The notes below the pieces were generated by a model. The model was not told where the DNA came from and made no database searches. It saw only the letters and a program-made list of their open reading frames with translations. The translations under genes and the position numbers were made by a program. From assembly GCA_963669315.1 (NCBI GenBank), contig OY770021.1, positions 2,356,001 to 2,420,000 on the forward strand: a stretch of DNA of 64,000 nt. Reading direction: 5' to 3'. This stretch comes from SZUA-547 sp963669315. Its GTDB lineage: Bacteria > Pseudomonadota > Alphaproteobacteria > Rhodobacterales > Rhodobacteraceae. This document shows, piece by piece, positions 37,183-45,794 of the stretch; the stretch's first letter is position 1; each line of letters opens with the position of its first letter.

Positions 37183-37575
37183 TCAGAGATCGGTGGCGTC
37201 AGTTTCCGGAGCGTCCGCCGGACCCGCATCCTCAACCATCGGATCTTCCGCCGACTCATCCGGGTCTTCCTGGATGCGGCGGATAATAATGTCGCCATTG
37301 GCCAGAACTTCAGGCGCCTCATAACGCGGCATGTCGTCGATCCATTTTTCGAAACTCTCGAGCATGGTCCCGATCATTTTGGAAAACTGCTCGATCGCTT
37401 CCTTAGCGGAATCCGACATTTCCTGCGCTTGTTCCGAGTATTTCTTCTCCGGCGCCGGGTCTGATGCGACGCCTTCTTGGGCGGTCGCCACATTTGTGGC
37501 GAACAGCGCCGCCAACGCGAAGCCGAGGAAAGTCGTGCGGGTGTGGCCGGCAGCGATGTTCCTTGGTGACGTCAT
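37183..37575 (-). CDS. Secreted hypothetical protein
   Basis: 130 residues from the ATG at 37575. Signal peptide with likely cleavage after ATAQ, then an acidic helical domain (EKKYSEQAQEMSDSAKEAIEQ) and a VLANGDIIIRRIQ strand before a very acidic tail rich in D, E, P and A. Reminiscent of small periplasmic AAA+/Sec-dependent proteins of unknown role in Hyphomonadales; no family name recalled. The frame open upstream to 37722 contains no better start. Confidence 0.65.
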   Translation of the reverse strand: MTSPRNIAAGHTRTTFLGFALAALFATNVATAQEGVASDPAPEKKYSEQAQEMSDSAKEAIEQFSKMIGTMLESFEKWIDDMPRYEAPEVLANGDIIIRRIQEDPDESAEDPMVEDAGPADAPETDATDL

Positions 37576-37652
37576 GACTTGAATCCTAGGGTTGAGATAA
37601 GGCGGTTTCGTGGCGCTGATTAGTAGCAAATAACAATAGTTCCGAACAAATG

Positions 37653-37682
37653 AAAACCGCCCCGGTAAACCGGGGCGGTTTG
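37653..37682 (-). terminator. Rho-independent terminator of the OmpA lipoprotein gene
   Basis: A 9-bp GC stem (CCGCCCCGG with CCGGGGCGG) extended by A/T pairs, loop TAAA/TTTA, and a TTTT tract on the minus strand. It begins about 45 bases after the stop codon at 37728. Confidence 0.85.
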
Positions 37683-37727
37683 TCGTACTTATCGCAGCGC
37701 GGAACTGGTTCCGCGCGATCAATCAGC

Positions 37728-38537
37728 TTAGCGGCCGATGTTGACCTCGACACGACGGTTGCGCGGCTCGCGCACGTTCGGGCCGGTGTCGACGGCGGGC
37801 TCGTCGAACGAACGACCAGCAACCGTCATCGCGCCACGATCGACGCCACCGCCGGCGACAGCGTCAGCGACGTTGTTCGCACGACGCTCGGACAGCCCCT
37901 GGTTATAGGCGGACGAGCCGACGGTGTCGGTGTGACCGACGATCGACAGAAGTGGGTTCGAAATCGCCGACGCGGCGCTCACGATCTGACCGACAACAGT
38001 GTTGGCGGCCGCATCGAGATCAGCGCGGTCGAAACCAAAGTAAATCGTGTACTGCTGCGGGGCGCAGGCCGCGAGGGCGCTGTCCAGCATTGCCAGAGCG
38101 TCATCGGCGCTGATGCAGACACCACCCTGATACAGTGACTCAAGATACTGATCCCACATCGCCTGCGCGTGGGCGCACTCGGCCGGACGCGCGTCCTTGT
38201 TGGCCGTGACGATGGCGACTGTCTCTTCGTACTTCGCATCCGTCTCGGGCGAAGAAACGTTCAGCTCGGCAGGCGACCACGGCGCGGCCGAAGCTCCCGC
38301 CTGGGATTTGGCCACATATGCGGTGGTGTCCATCCAGTTGCCATCGGTCGACGCGTTGCGCGCCGCCAGGGCCTGGTATTCACGTGAAAGCGAAGAACCG
38401 AAGTCCTCACCCTCAATCGATTGGTCAAGATAGCTGTCCGCGCTGTACGTACCGCCCAGGTTCGACCCAGGCAGGTTTGTGCAACCTGCGATGGCGACCG
38501 CCGCAGCCGCGAACATGATCTTGGAGATCGCGTTCAT
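37728..38537 (-). CDS. OmpA-family outer-membrane lipoprotein
   Basis: 269 residues with lipobox AIAGC (Cys 19), an N-terminal helical region of about 140 residues and a C-terminal OmpA peptidoglycan-binding domain (YTIYFGFDRADLDAAA, SIVGHTDTVGSSAYNQGLSERRA, NRRVEVNIGR). Probably links outer membrane and wall. It has a GGAGAGAG ribosome binding site and its own strong terminator, suggesting high expression. The OmpA domain resembles that of the lipoprotein in the tad locus. Confidence 0.9.
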   Translation of the reverse strand: MNAISKIMFAAAAVAIAGCTNLPGSNLGGTYSADSYLDQSIEGEDFGSSLSREYQALAARNASTDGNWMDTTAYVAKSQAGASAAPWSPAELNVSSPETDAKYEETVAIVTANKDARPAECAHAQAMWDQYLESLYQGGVCISADDALAMLDSALAACAPQQYTIYFGFDRADLDAAANTVVGQIVSAASAISNPLLSIVGHTDTVGSSAYNQGLSERRANNVADAVAGGGVDRGAMTVAGRSFDEPAVDTGPNVREPRNRRVEVNIGR

Positions 38538-38890
38538 GTCTCTCTCCGTCTTCCAAATTGTTGTGAGCGACGACGCGCTCTCGACTGTCCTCTCTTACTT
38601 GCGCAATGCACAAGACAAGTTCTCAATTACAGATTTGAGCGAGCCACACAATTGGCGACGCCCAGAAACCTGTTGCAACCACGCAACTTTAGCTTCCGAG
38701 GTGCGTTTAAACAACACCCTATCGCACTGAGTTTCATGAATGTAACGCAGTTTTCCCGCCAGTGCTCATCAGGCGCCACCTCTGAAGCTGACGCCTATAC
38801 GTCCTGTTTACGCGCGCCCTTCAGAATTCGCATGACGGGAGTTTGGCGAGCATCGCTCGCGAGGTCGTAGAGTATAGGGCGCGGCGCGGC
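38538..38890. other. 353-base divergent intergenic region
   Basis: No convincing gene on either strand. It separates the leftward OmpA lipoprotein gene from the rightward sigma-54 response regulator, so promoters of both should lie here. A possible minus-strand box pair TTGTGT...TAATTG (spacer 16) lies about 38622-38650. No inverted repeat of note was seen. Confidence 0.5.
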
Positions 38891-40348
38891 ATGTCTGATC
38901 GGATTTTGGTTGTAGAAGACGACCCGGCGCAGAGGCGTCTGATCGCCGCTGTTGTACGCGGCCTTGGACACGAAGCAATTGAGGCGCGCGACGGCCGGGA
39001 TGCCGAAATGACAGTCGCCGCCGACCCTGAGCGACTGTCTCTGGCGCTTATAGACCTGCACTTGCCGGATCTGGGCGGCGTGGCGCTGATGGGGCGCCTG
39101 CGTAATCTCGGCTGTGAGGCGCTGGTGTTGGCGATGACCGCCGATCAAAGTGTGTCAACCGCCATGGCCGCGCTGAAGGCCGGGGCGCATGACTATCTTC
39201 TGAAACCTGTGGCCGCGCCGCGTCTGGAGGCGTCGATTCGAATCGCTTTGTCGCTGAGCGCTTTGCGTCAGGAGGTGCGGCGCCTGGCGCGGCAGGCCGA
39301 CAACAATCTGGGATTCGACGATCTGATCGCTGAAAGCGCGGCGATGCAACGAGCGATCGTTTTGGCGCGGCGCGGGGCGGGGTCGGACATCCCGATGCTG
39401 ATAGAGGGCGAATCAGGTGTCGGGAAAGAGGTGTTCGCACGCGCGGCGCATGGTGCCTCTTTGCGCGCCGGCGGCCCGTTTGTGGCGGTCAATTGCGGCG
39501 CCCTGCCGGAAACATTGGTGGAGGCGACGCTGTTCGGGCATGAGAAGGGCGCCTTCACCGGCGCCACGGCGCGGCGGCCGGGCAAATTTCAGGAGGCGGA
39601 TGGCGGCACTTTGTTTCTGGACGAGATTGGAGAGTTGCCGCCGCCTGCGCAGGTCAAGCTGCTGCGCGCGTTGCAGGAGCGGGAGATCGAGCCGGTCGGC
39701 GCGTCTCAGCCCGCGAAAGTCGATATCCGGCTGATCTCGGCGACGAATCGCAGTCTGCCGACCCGTGTCGGCGAAGGCGCGTTTCGCGAAGATCTGTTTT
39801 ATCGCCTGAACGCTTTTCCCGTGCTCTTGCCGCCGCTGGATGAGCGGCGGGAGGATATCGACCGCCTCGCCACCGCTTTCGCGGCCCGATTCGCATTCGA
39901 GGAGCGGCGCGAAATCCAGCAGATCGCGCCAGATGCGCTGCAACGGCTCGCCGCGCATGACTGGCCCGGCAATGTCCGGCAGTTGCAGAACGCGGTCTAT
40001 CGGGCAGTGGTGCTGGCCGGGCCGGACCAGCGGGAGCTTGGGGTGGAGGATTTCGTCGAATTCGGCGCGCGTCCGCGGCCGACCGATACGGCGCCGCGGT
40101 CGAAGGGCGCTGGCATCGACGATTGGAAGGAAGCGTTGGCTGATTCGCCCTTGGAGGCGTTTCCCGATCCGCTGATGACCGGCGACGGGCACATCCGGAC
40201 GCTGGAAGATGTGGAGGCGGAGATGACCGCCCGCGCGCTGGAGCTTTACCGAGGCCGGATGGCGGAGGTCGCGCGGCGGCTCGGCATCGGTCGGTCGACG
40301 CTCTATCGCAAGGTCGGGGAAATACAGGCGGGGAAGAGAAGGGCCTAA
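38891..40348 (+). CDS. Sigma-54-dependent response regulator (NtrC family)
   Basis: 485 residues from the ATG at 38891. Receiver domain 1-120 with acidic pair E9/D10/D11, phospho-acceptor D55 and K105, then an AAA+ domain with Walker A GESGVGKE (173-180) and an intact GAFTGA loop (220-225) for sigma-54 contact. The C-terminus is a Fis-type HTH (MAEVARRLGIGRSTLYRKV). A true sigma-54 activator. No cognate kinase is beside it. The stop overlaps the convergent nuclease-like gene by 4 bases. Confidence 0.93.
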   Translation: MSDRILVVEDDPAQRRLIAAVVRGLGHEAIEARDGRDAEMTVAADPERLSLALIDLHLPDLGGVALMGRLRNLGCEALVLAMTADQSVSTAMAALKAGAHDYLLKPVAAPRLEASIRIALSLSALRQEVRRLARQADNNLGFDDLIAESAAMQRAIVLARRGAGSDIPMLIEGESGVGKEVFARAAHGASLRAGGPFVAVNCGALPETLVEATLFGHEKGAFTGATARRPGKFQEADGGTLFLDEIGELPPPAQVKLLRALQEREIEPVGASQPAKVDIRLISATNRSLPTRVGEGAFREDLFYRLNAFPVLLPPLDERREDIDRLATAFAARFAFEERREIQQIAPDALQRLAAHDWPGNVRQLQNAVYRAVVLAGPDQRELGVEDFVEFGARPRPTDTAPRSKGAGIDDWKEALADSPLEAFPDPLMTGDGHIRTLEDVEAEMTARALELYRGRMAEVARRLGIGRSTLYRKVGEIQAGKRRA

Positions 40349-41463
40349 CCCATCTCCAGATCCACGCTGACCGGGAAATGGTCCGAGGCCGTCAGCAGCG
40401 CCTTTTTCAGCCCTTCATTCGCAAAGCACTCCGAATCGTCGAACGGGTGCCAGATGCGCCAATTGGGCGCCGTGCGCTCGGCAAGGCGGGGCGAGAGCAT
40501 GATGAAGTCGATCAGCGCGTTCACATAGCCGCGCCTGTCGCGGTCATAGAACCGCGCGCTGGACGGCCGCCAGCCATATGCGCGACTGAACCGCACGCGG
40601 GTGAAAGGGTTCCTCAACATTGTAGCCGGATCACCGGTATCGCCCATCACGACCTCGACGCCGGAGCGGCCGAAGGCTTTTTCGTAGTGGTCCTGGCCGG
40701 GCCCGTCATTGAAATCGCCGAGGACGATGATTTCCTCGCCCTTCGCCAGATGATCCTCCACCCGCTGGCGGATCCATTCGCACTGGGCCAGCTGCTTACG
40801 CCGGTTGACGGCGGCGATTCGCCGGGCGTCCGCGGCCGTCTCGGCCCCGAAGGCTGCTTTCGATTTCGCGTGTACGCCGATCATGCGGAACCGGGTGTCG
40901 GAGGCCACGACCCGCACCGAGACTTCATTCGGCGGTTTGGAGAAAACGTGCAGGTCAGTTTCGCCGCCGCCGTCCACATCCAGCGGAAACACGCCGTCGA
41001 AGCGCGGCGCGTGATGCAGGCGGTGGGCCGGATCGGCCAGCGCCTCGAATGGCGGGGCGGGGTTGGCGGCTTCCCGTCGTTCCGCCCAATCGTCGGCGGT
41101 GACGCGCACGCCCTTTGGATCGTGGGACAACTCGACCCGGTCCGGATCGAAAAGGAACACCAGCTCCTGATGCGTCGGAGACGGAAAACCGAGCAGCGCC
41201 TTGCGCTGGCGAAGGCCGAACTTTTCGGCGAAGCCCTCCAGCGCTTGCTCGGCCGAACGCTTCTTGCCCTCATTAGGGCCTTCGACCACCAGCAACAGGT
41301 CCGGGTCCACCGCCTGCAGCACCTTGGCGATGGCGTCTCCCTGCTGGCGGCGGGTCACGTCATGCCGCTTGGACCACTGGTGATCGCGCAGCAGCTGGTC
41401 GTTGCGGTCGAACAGCTCATTGAACCATTCGATATTCCAGGTCGCGATCCTGAGACTGGTCAT
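40345..41463 (-). CDS. Endonuclease/exonuclease/phosphatase family protein
   Basis: 372 residues. The EEP fold is shown by RIATWNIEWFNELF at the N-terminus, LLVVEGPNEG, MIGVHAKSKA, a central IIVLGDFNDGPG and the C-terminal ASDHFPVSVDLEM with the catalytic D-H pair. Members hydrolyse phosphodiesters in DNA, RNA, lipids or inositol phosphates; the substrate is unknown. No signal peptide. It follows gapR by 16 bases on the same strand. Confidence 0.85.
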   Translation of the reverse strand: MTSLRIATWNIEWFNELFDRNDQLLRDHQWSKRHDVTRRQQGDAIAKVLQAVDPDLLLVVEGPNEGKKRSAEQALEGFAEKFGLRQRKALLGFPSPTHQELVFLFDPDRVELSHDPKGVRVTADDWAERREAANPAPPFEALADPAHRLHHAPRFDGVFPLDVDGGGETDLHVFSKPPNEVSVRVVASDTRFRMIGVHAKSKAAFGAETAADARRIAAVNRRKQLAQCEWIRQRVEDHLAKGEEIIVLGDFNDGPGQDHYEKAFGRSGVEVVMGDTGDPATMLRNPFTRVRFSRAYGWRPSSARFYDRDRRGYVNALIDFIMLSPRLAERTAPNWRIWHPFDDSECFANEGLKKALLTASDHFPVSVDLEMG

Positions 41464-41479
41464 CGCGCCCCAGCCTAGC

Positions 41480-41752
41480 TCAATCCGCGGCTGGAATCAT
41501 GCCTAGCGCGTGCATGTATAGATCGAGCATCGCCTCTTCTTCTGACCGCTCTTCAGCCGGTTTCTTGCGAAGGGCGACGACCTTGCGCAGGGTCTTGGCG
41601 TCGAAGCCGTTGCCCTTGGCTTCGGCGTAGACCTCCTTGATCTGGTCGGCGACCTCTTTCTTCTCCTCCTCGAGCCGCTCAATGCGCTCGACGATGGCCT
41701 TCAATTGGCCCGCCGCCACCGTGGTCGCCGAAAAATCCGCGTCGTCCGCCAT
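41480..41752 (-). CDS. gapR: GapR-family nucleoid-associated protein (DUF2312)
   Basis: 90 residues, full length. Coiled-coil N-terminal half (AAGQLKAIVERIERLEEEKKEV) and the conserved DQIKEVYAEAKGNGFDAKTLRKVVALRKK block identify DUF2312/GapR. In Caulobacter GapR binds overtwisted DNA ahead of replication and transcription and helps gyrase and topoisomerase IV. The conservation here supports the same role. Probably co-transcribed with the downstream EEP gene. Confidence 0.93.
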   Translation of the reverse strand: MADDADFSATTVAAGQLKAIVERIERLEEEKKEVADQIKEVYAEAKGNGFDAKTLRKVVALRKKPAEERSEEEAMLDLYMHALGMIPAAD

Positions 41753-41877
41753 AGTTCAATCCGCCTGTCAGGTCTGGTTGGTATCCGGTTCGGGCGAGGC
41801 CCGAGGCGCGCGAACCTAGCGGGGAGGGAGAGGGGCGGCAATGCCAGGTTTTAGACGTGAGACTATCTGCGCTGGGA

Positions 41878-43260
41878 TCAGTCCACCGACACCCAAATCT
41901 GCCCATCCTCCACCCGGCACTCGATCGGGTCGAGGGGGGTGCGGTTTTTTGAGATGTCGCCAAGATGCTCCATGCCCTTCGACGTTCCGTCCTCATTCAA
42001 CCGGTCGCACCAAGAGTTGATCTCGCCGGTCTCCAGATCGAAGCAGCTGCCATGCCACCGGCACCGGACTTCCATATTGTCGGTCAGTTCGCTGTTGCCT
42101 ACAGGGGGCGCCTTGGCCCCTTCGCCCGGCGGGTTCCGGTCGAAGAAGGGCAGGCGCATATGTGGGCAGGCGTTGTTGAAGGCGATGAAGCGCTCCCCGC
42201 GCCGGGCCACCACGAGATCCATCTCCGGCAACTCCGCAATGCGCTGACCGCCATCCTCGACCTCGTCCACAGCAAATACGCGGGTCCAATTCCTGTCTCC
42301 GCGCCGCATTGTCTCTCTCTCGCCGGATTGGTTCAGCGCCTCTTCAGTCTCATCCGTCAGTTTCTCGATTTCATAGAGGGTCATCCGATCGCTGGTGCCG
42401 CGCAGACGGACGCGAATGAAATCGCTCATCTCGACCTGATCCTTCACCGCTTCATGCAGTGCTTCGGTGATCAGGAAACGGGTTCCGGCGTCCTTGTTGG
42501 CCGCTTCGACGCGGCTGGCGACATTCACGACATCGCCAATCGCCGTCAGGCGCTCGTTGCCGGGTGAGCCGACGGACCCGATCACCGCCTCGCCGTAATG
42601 CACGCCGATTCTGATGTCGAAATCGAGCTCGTACATCGATTCGAAGAACGGCTTCATGCGATCGACGGCGGCGAGGGTCTGAAGCGCGGCGTTGACCGCG
42701 CGGATCGGGGCGTCCTCCTGCCCTTCGACCCCGAAAATGGCCATCATGCCGTCGCCGATGAATTTGTCGACATAGCCGCCATTGTCCTCGACGATCGCTC
42801 CGGCCTGCGCGAAATACCGGTTCAGCAGATACATCACGTCATAGGGAGTCATCCCCTCGGAGAAGCTGGTGAACCCCGCCACGTCGCTGAAGAAGACGGC
42901 GACATTGCGCAGCTCTCCCGCCTTGGCGGCCGATTTGCGGCGCAACTGGTTCGAGAGGGCCAGATCGGTCTCATCCAGCACAAGGCGGCGGAATGTGACG
43001 TCTCCTGTTGGTTTCAGCTGGCAGGCGAGCCGGATGTGGTCGTCGAGGCCGATCTTTTCCTTCAGCTCCTGCTCCTTTCCCGTCGCGGGCGGGCAGGCGT
43101 CTGCGCCGTCGAGAATCCAGATGCGGCAGGTGGAGCATTTGGCCTGACCGCCACAGGCGTGCGCGAACTCGATCCTGGCGCGACTGGCGGATTTCAGCAC
43201 CGAATCGCCGTCGGCGCATTCGAATGAGACTTCGTCTGGACGCGAGGTCAGTTTCGCCAT
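41878..43260 (-). CDS. Ferredoxin-class III nucleotidyl cyclase-Rieske fusion
   Basis: 460 residues with three parts. (1) 2Fe-2S ferredoxin, residues 1-95, Cys 36, 42, 45, 80. (2) Class III cyclase, about 115-300: metal Asp D126 (SDVAGFTSFSE) and D170 (FIGDGMMAIFG), adenine-type Lys K166, T239, and transition-state N246/R250 (VNVASRVE). (3) Rieske domain, about 325-460, CxH C365/H367 and CxxH C400/H403, with an unusually long spacer of 32 residues between the pairs. All key residues are present, and K166/T239 favour ATP, so it is probably a cAMP-producing enzyme sensitive to redox or to electron flow between two clusters. Soluble; no TM. Ferredoxin-cyclase fusions are known; the added Rieske domain is unusual. 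Not in an obvious operon. Confidence 0.85.
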   Translation of the reverse strand: MAKLTSRPDEVSFECADGDSVLKSASRARIEFAHACGGQAKCSTCRIWILDGADACPPATGKEQELKEKIGLDDHIRLACQLKPTGDVTFRRLVLDETDLALSNQLRRKSAAKAGELRNVAVFFSDVAGFTSFSEGMTPYDVMYLLNRYFAQAGAIVEDNGGYVDKFIGDGMMAIFGVEGQEDAPIRAVNAALQTLAAVDRMKPFFESMYELDFDIRIGVHYGEAVIGSVGSPGNERLTAIGDVVNVASRVEAANKDAGTRFLITEALHEAVKDQVEMSDFIRVRLRGTSDRMTLYEIEKLTDETEEALNQSGERETMRRGDRNWTRVFAVDEVEDGGQRIAELPEMDLVVARRGERFIAFNNACPHMRLPFFDRNPPGEGAKAPPVGNSELTDNMEVRCRWHGSCFDLETGEINSWCDRLNEDGTSKGMEHLGDISKNRTPLDPIECRVEDGQIWVSVD

Positions 43261-43363
43261 TTTCCCTCCGGAGTGATCAGCGCGGCCGGGCTGTATATTT
43301 GGCTGATACTATACAGACTTGGCGCGCGGCGGAGAGATTTCACACTCGGCGCTTCGCCTCCGC

Positions 43364-43660
43364 TTAGTGGTCGGGCCTGTTCCGTTCGAACGCGGCCTGT
43401 TGCTCCGCCGTCGCCTCGGTCTGGTGCTTGTCGCGCCAGTCCTCGTAAGCCATGCCATAGACGATCTCGCGTCCTTCGGCTTTCGACATATCAAGGCCTT
43501 TCTCGTTCGCCGCTTCCTGATACCATCGGCTCAGGCAGTTTCGGCAGAACCCGGCCAAGTTCATCATGTCGATATTCTGCACGTCCGTCCGCTCGCGAAG
43601 ATGGCTCATGAGGCGGCGGAAAGCAGCGGCTTCAAGCTCGGTGCGGGTAGCGTCGTCCAT
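43364..43660 (-). CDS. DUF1244 family protein
   Basis: 98 residues from the ATG at 43660. The block LMSHLRERTDVQNIDMMNLAGFCRNCL, with two Cys (C-x2-C), and the downstream YGMAYEDWRDKHQ are the DUF1244 signature, common in Alpha- and Gammaproteobacteria, function unknown. Only 16 bases after the carboxylate-amine ligase gene, so probably the last gene of that operon. Confidence 0.85.
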   Translation of the reverse strand: MDDATRTELEAAAFRRLMSHLRERTDVQNIDMMNLAGFCRNCLSRWYQEAANEKGLDMSKAEGREIVYGMAYEDWRDKHQTEATAEQQAAFERNRPDH

Positions 43661-43676
43661 AATCTGTCCTTTGAGC

Positions 43677-44810
43677 TCAGAGGCCTTCGAGGGTCTCGGC
43701 GATGATGTGATCGACCACGGCGCGCATGGCCTCTTCATGTTCGGCCCCGCCTTCCACGGCTTTGGCGTAGGCGGCGCGCTGGCGGTCGGCGGAGGTGCCT
43801 TCTTTGCCGATCTGGCGCAGTCGCAGCAATTCATCAAGGCAGCCCATTTCCTCGGCGTCCTCGGCCAGAAGCCCGATCCATTCCTCCATCAGATTGGGGA
43901 AGGGGGCCAGTTCCCCTGTGCCGTGATCGACCAGTTCGCCATGCACGCCATAGCGCTGGGCGCGCCAGCGGTTTTCCTGAATCAGCGTGTTGGGATAGAG
44001 CCGCCAGCGCTGGTTCCGGCGACGCAGACGCCAGAGAAAGGCGAACAGGCTCTGATAGACGGCGGCGATGGTGATCGCATCCTCCAGCCGGGTGCAGACG
44101 TCGGCGACGCGCATCTCGACGGTCGGGAATTTCGCCGAGGGCCGAATATCCCACCAGATCTTGGTGGCGTCCTCGATGCAGCCGGCGTTCACCAGCTGCG
44201 TCACCAGTCGCATGTATTGCGCATAGGATTCCAGCGTGTCCGGCAGGCCTGTTCGCGGTAAAGCGTCGAATACGGTCAGGCGATAGCTGGCGAGGCCGGT
44301 GTCTTCCCCCTGCCAGTAGGGGGAGGAGCAGGACACCGCCAGAATATGTGGCAGGAAATAGGCCGCCTGATTCATCAAATCGATGCGCAGATCGTCGTCC
44401 TCGACCGCGACATGCACGTGGCAGCCGCAAATCATCAGACGCCGGACCGCCGCGCCAAGATCGGCGCGCAGCTCATCGTAGCGGGGTTTCGGCGTGTGTG
44501 TCTGTTCGCGCCATTTCGCGAATGGGTGCGTCGAGGCCGCGATCGGCGCGTAGCCGAATTTCGCGCACGCCTCCGACACCGCGCCACGCAGGCGCTTCAA
44601 CTCATCGCGGGCTTCGGTGACATTGGCCACGGGTTTGGTGCCGATCTCCACCTGACATTGAAGGTATTCAGGGGTGACCTGCTCTCCGATCCGCTCTTCG
44701 CAGGATTTCAGAAAGGCGGGGTCGGGCTCTCGGACGAGATCACGGGTTTCGCGATCGACGACCAGATATTCCTCTTCGACGCCAATGGTCAGGCTGGGTT
44801 TCGGGATCAC
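43677..44810 (-). CDS. YbdK-type carboxylate-amine ligase (GCS2 family)
   Basis: 377 residues. TIGVEEEYLVVD at the N-terminus, a central CGCHVHVAVEDDDLRI and the ARRYGVHGELVDHG-like QRYGVHGELVDHGTGEL block define the glutamate-cysteine ligase 2 (YbdK) family. These ATP-dependent enzymes join carboxylates with amines, with weak gamma-glutamylcysteine synthesis in vitro; the true substrate is uncertain. ATGA overlap with the N-formylglutamate amidohydrolase gene upstream. Confidence 0.87.
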   Translation of the reverse strand: MIPKPSLTIGVEEEYLVVDRETRDLVREPDPAFLKSCEERIGEQVTPEYLQCQVEIGTKPVANVTEARDELKRLRGAVSEACAKFGYAPIAASTHPFAKWREQTHTPKPRYDELRADLGAAVRRLMICGCHVHVAVEDDDLRIDLMNQAAYFLPHILAVSCSSPYWQGEDTGLASYRLTVFDALPRTGLPDTLESYAQYMRLVTQLVNAGCIEDATKIWWDIRPSAKFPTVEMRVADVCTRLEDAITIAAVYQSLFAFLWRLRRRNQRWRLYPNTLIQENRWRAQRYGVHGELVDHGTGELAPFPNLMEEWIGLLAEDAEEMGCLDELLRLRQIGKEGTSADRQRAAYAKAVEGGAEHEEAMRAVVDHIIAETLEGL

Positions 44811-45622
44811 GCCGCGTCTCCCCTCCGGTCATCGGTCGAATGCATCGCCGCGCGCAAGATCGGCGCCAATCGCTCGGCCCACGAGACCTGCTCTTCGAGC
44901 GTTCCAATTAGGTCGTTTCGAATCTCGATCAACGCATGGGGCAGGCCGCGTTCCGTGCCATGCCGCCACATGCAATCGCCGGCCAGTTGGCCGCTGTAAG
45001 GCTCGTTGTCGCCGACGCAGAGGCCCGGTTCGGCGCGCAGGCGTTCGATCAGGGGTACGGCGATTCGGTCGTCGCGATCCCACAGGACGCCGACCTGCCA
45101 CGGGCGCAGCGCCCGACCCCGGAACTGGGGCGTGAAGGAGTGCACTGCGATGATCCTGGGCGTTACGCCGGTCGCGAGCGCGCGGTCCAGCGTTTCGCTG
45201 ATAGCGTTGTGATAGGGGCGGTAATAGGCGTTCAGGCGCCGTTCGACCTCAGCGTGGTCGACCTCTCGGTTCGCTGGAATGATCGAGCCGTCATAGAGCT
45301 TCATCACCAGGGTCGGGTCGTCCTCACCACGATTGGGGTCGATCACCAGCCGGGAGAAACGCGACAGGATCGCAGGCGCGCCCAGAAGCTCGGCCAGCGC
45401 GATTGTCACGCCACGCGCGCCGACGTCATAGGCGATGTGGCGGCCCATATCGGTCTCCGGCAGGCCCAGAGCGCCTATATCCGGCGGACAGGCGCTCGAG
45501 GCGTGATCGCACAGGATCAACACCGACGGGTCCGCGCCCGCAATTTTCTCAACGGGCGAGTAAGGCGCAATCGCGCTGGTCGGCGAGGCGGGGTTTTCAA
45601 CCGGGTCAAGTGGCGCGTTCAT
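44807..45622 (-). CDS. N-formylglutamate amidohydrolase family protein
   Basis: 271 residues. Hallmarks are VLILCDHASSACPP, GRHIAYDVGARGV, SRLVIDPNR and IIAVHSFTPQF, as in FGase/HutG-like hydrolases that release formate from N-formylglutamate in histidine breakdown. No other hut genes are present; the coupling to a GCS2-type ligase suggests a glutamyl-amide or formyl-glutamyl metabolism not yet defined. First gene of a three-gene operon ending with DUF1244. Confidence 0.88.
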   Translation of the reverse strand: MNAPLDPVENPASPTSAIAPYSPVEKIAGADPSVLILCDHASSACPPDIGALGLPETDMGRHIAYDVGARGVTIALAELLGAPAILSRFSRLVIDPNRGEDDPTLVMKLYDGSIIPANREVDHAEVERRLNAYYRPYHNAISETLDRALATGVTPRIIAVHSFTPQFRGRALRPWQVGVLWDRDDRIAVPLIERLRAEPGLCVGDNEPYSGQLAGDCMWRHGTERGLPHALIEIRNDLIGTLEEQVSWAERLAPILRAAMHSTDDRRGDAA

Positions 45623-45794
45623 AGCTCATCCCTAACGCCCTCATCGAAGCGGGACAATCGATAGGTCGCCGGCCGATCACGAATAAAAACTTCGCTAATG
45701 CCGCAAAAACTGCCCCAATTCGTAGGGGCGCGAACGGCGAAGTTCAGCTATAAGTCCCTAAATCCAACGAAATTTCCCACATGGAAACATTGCT

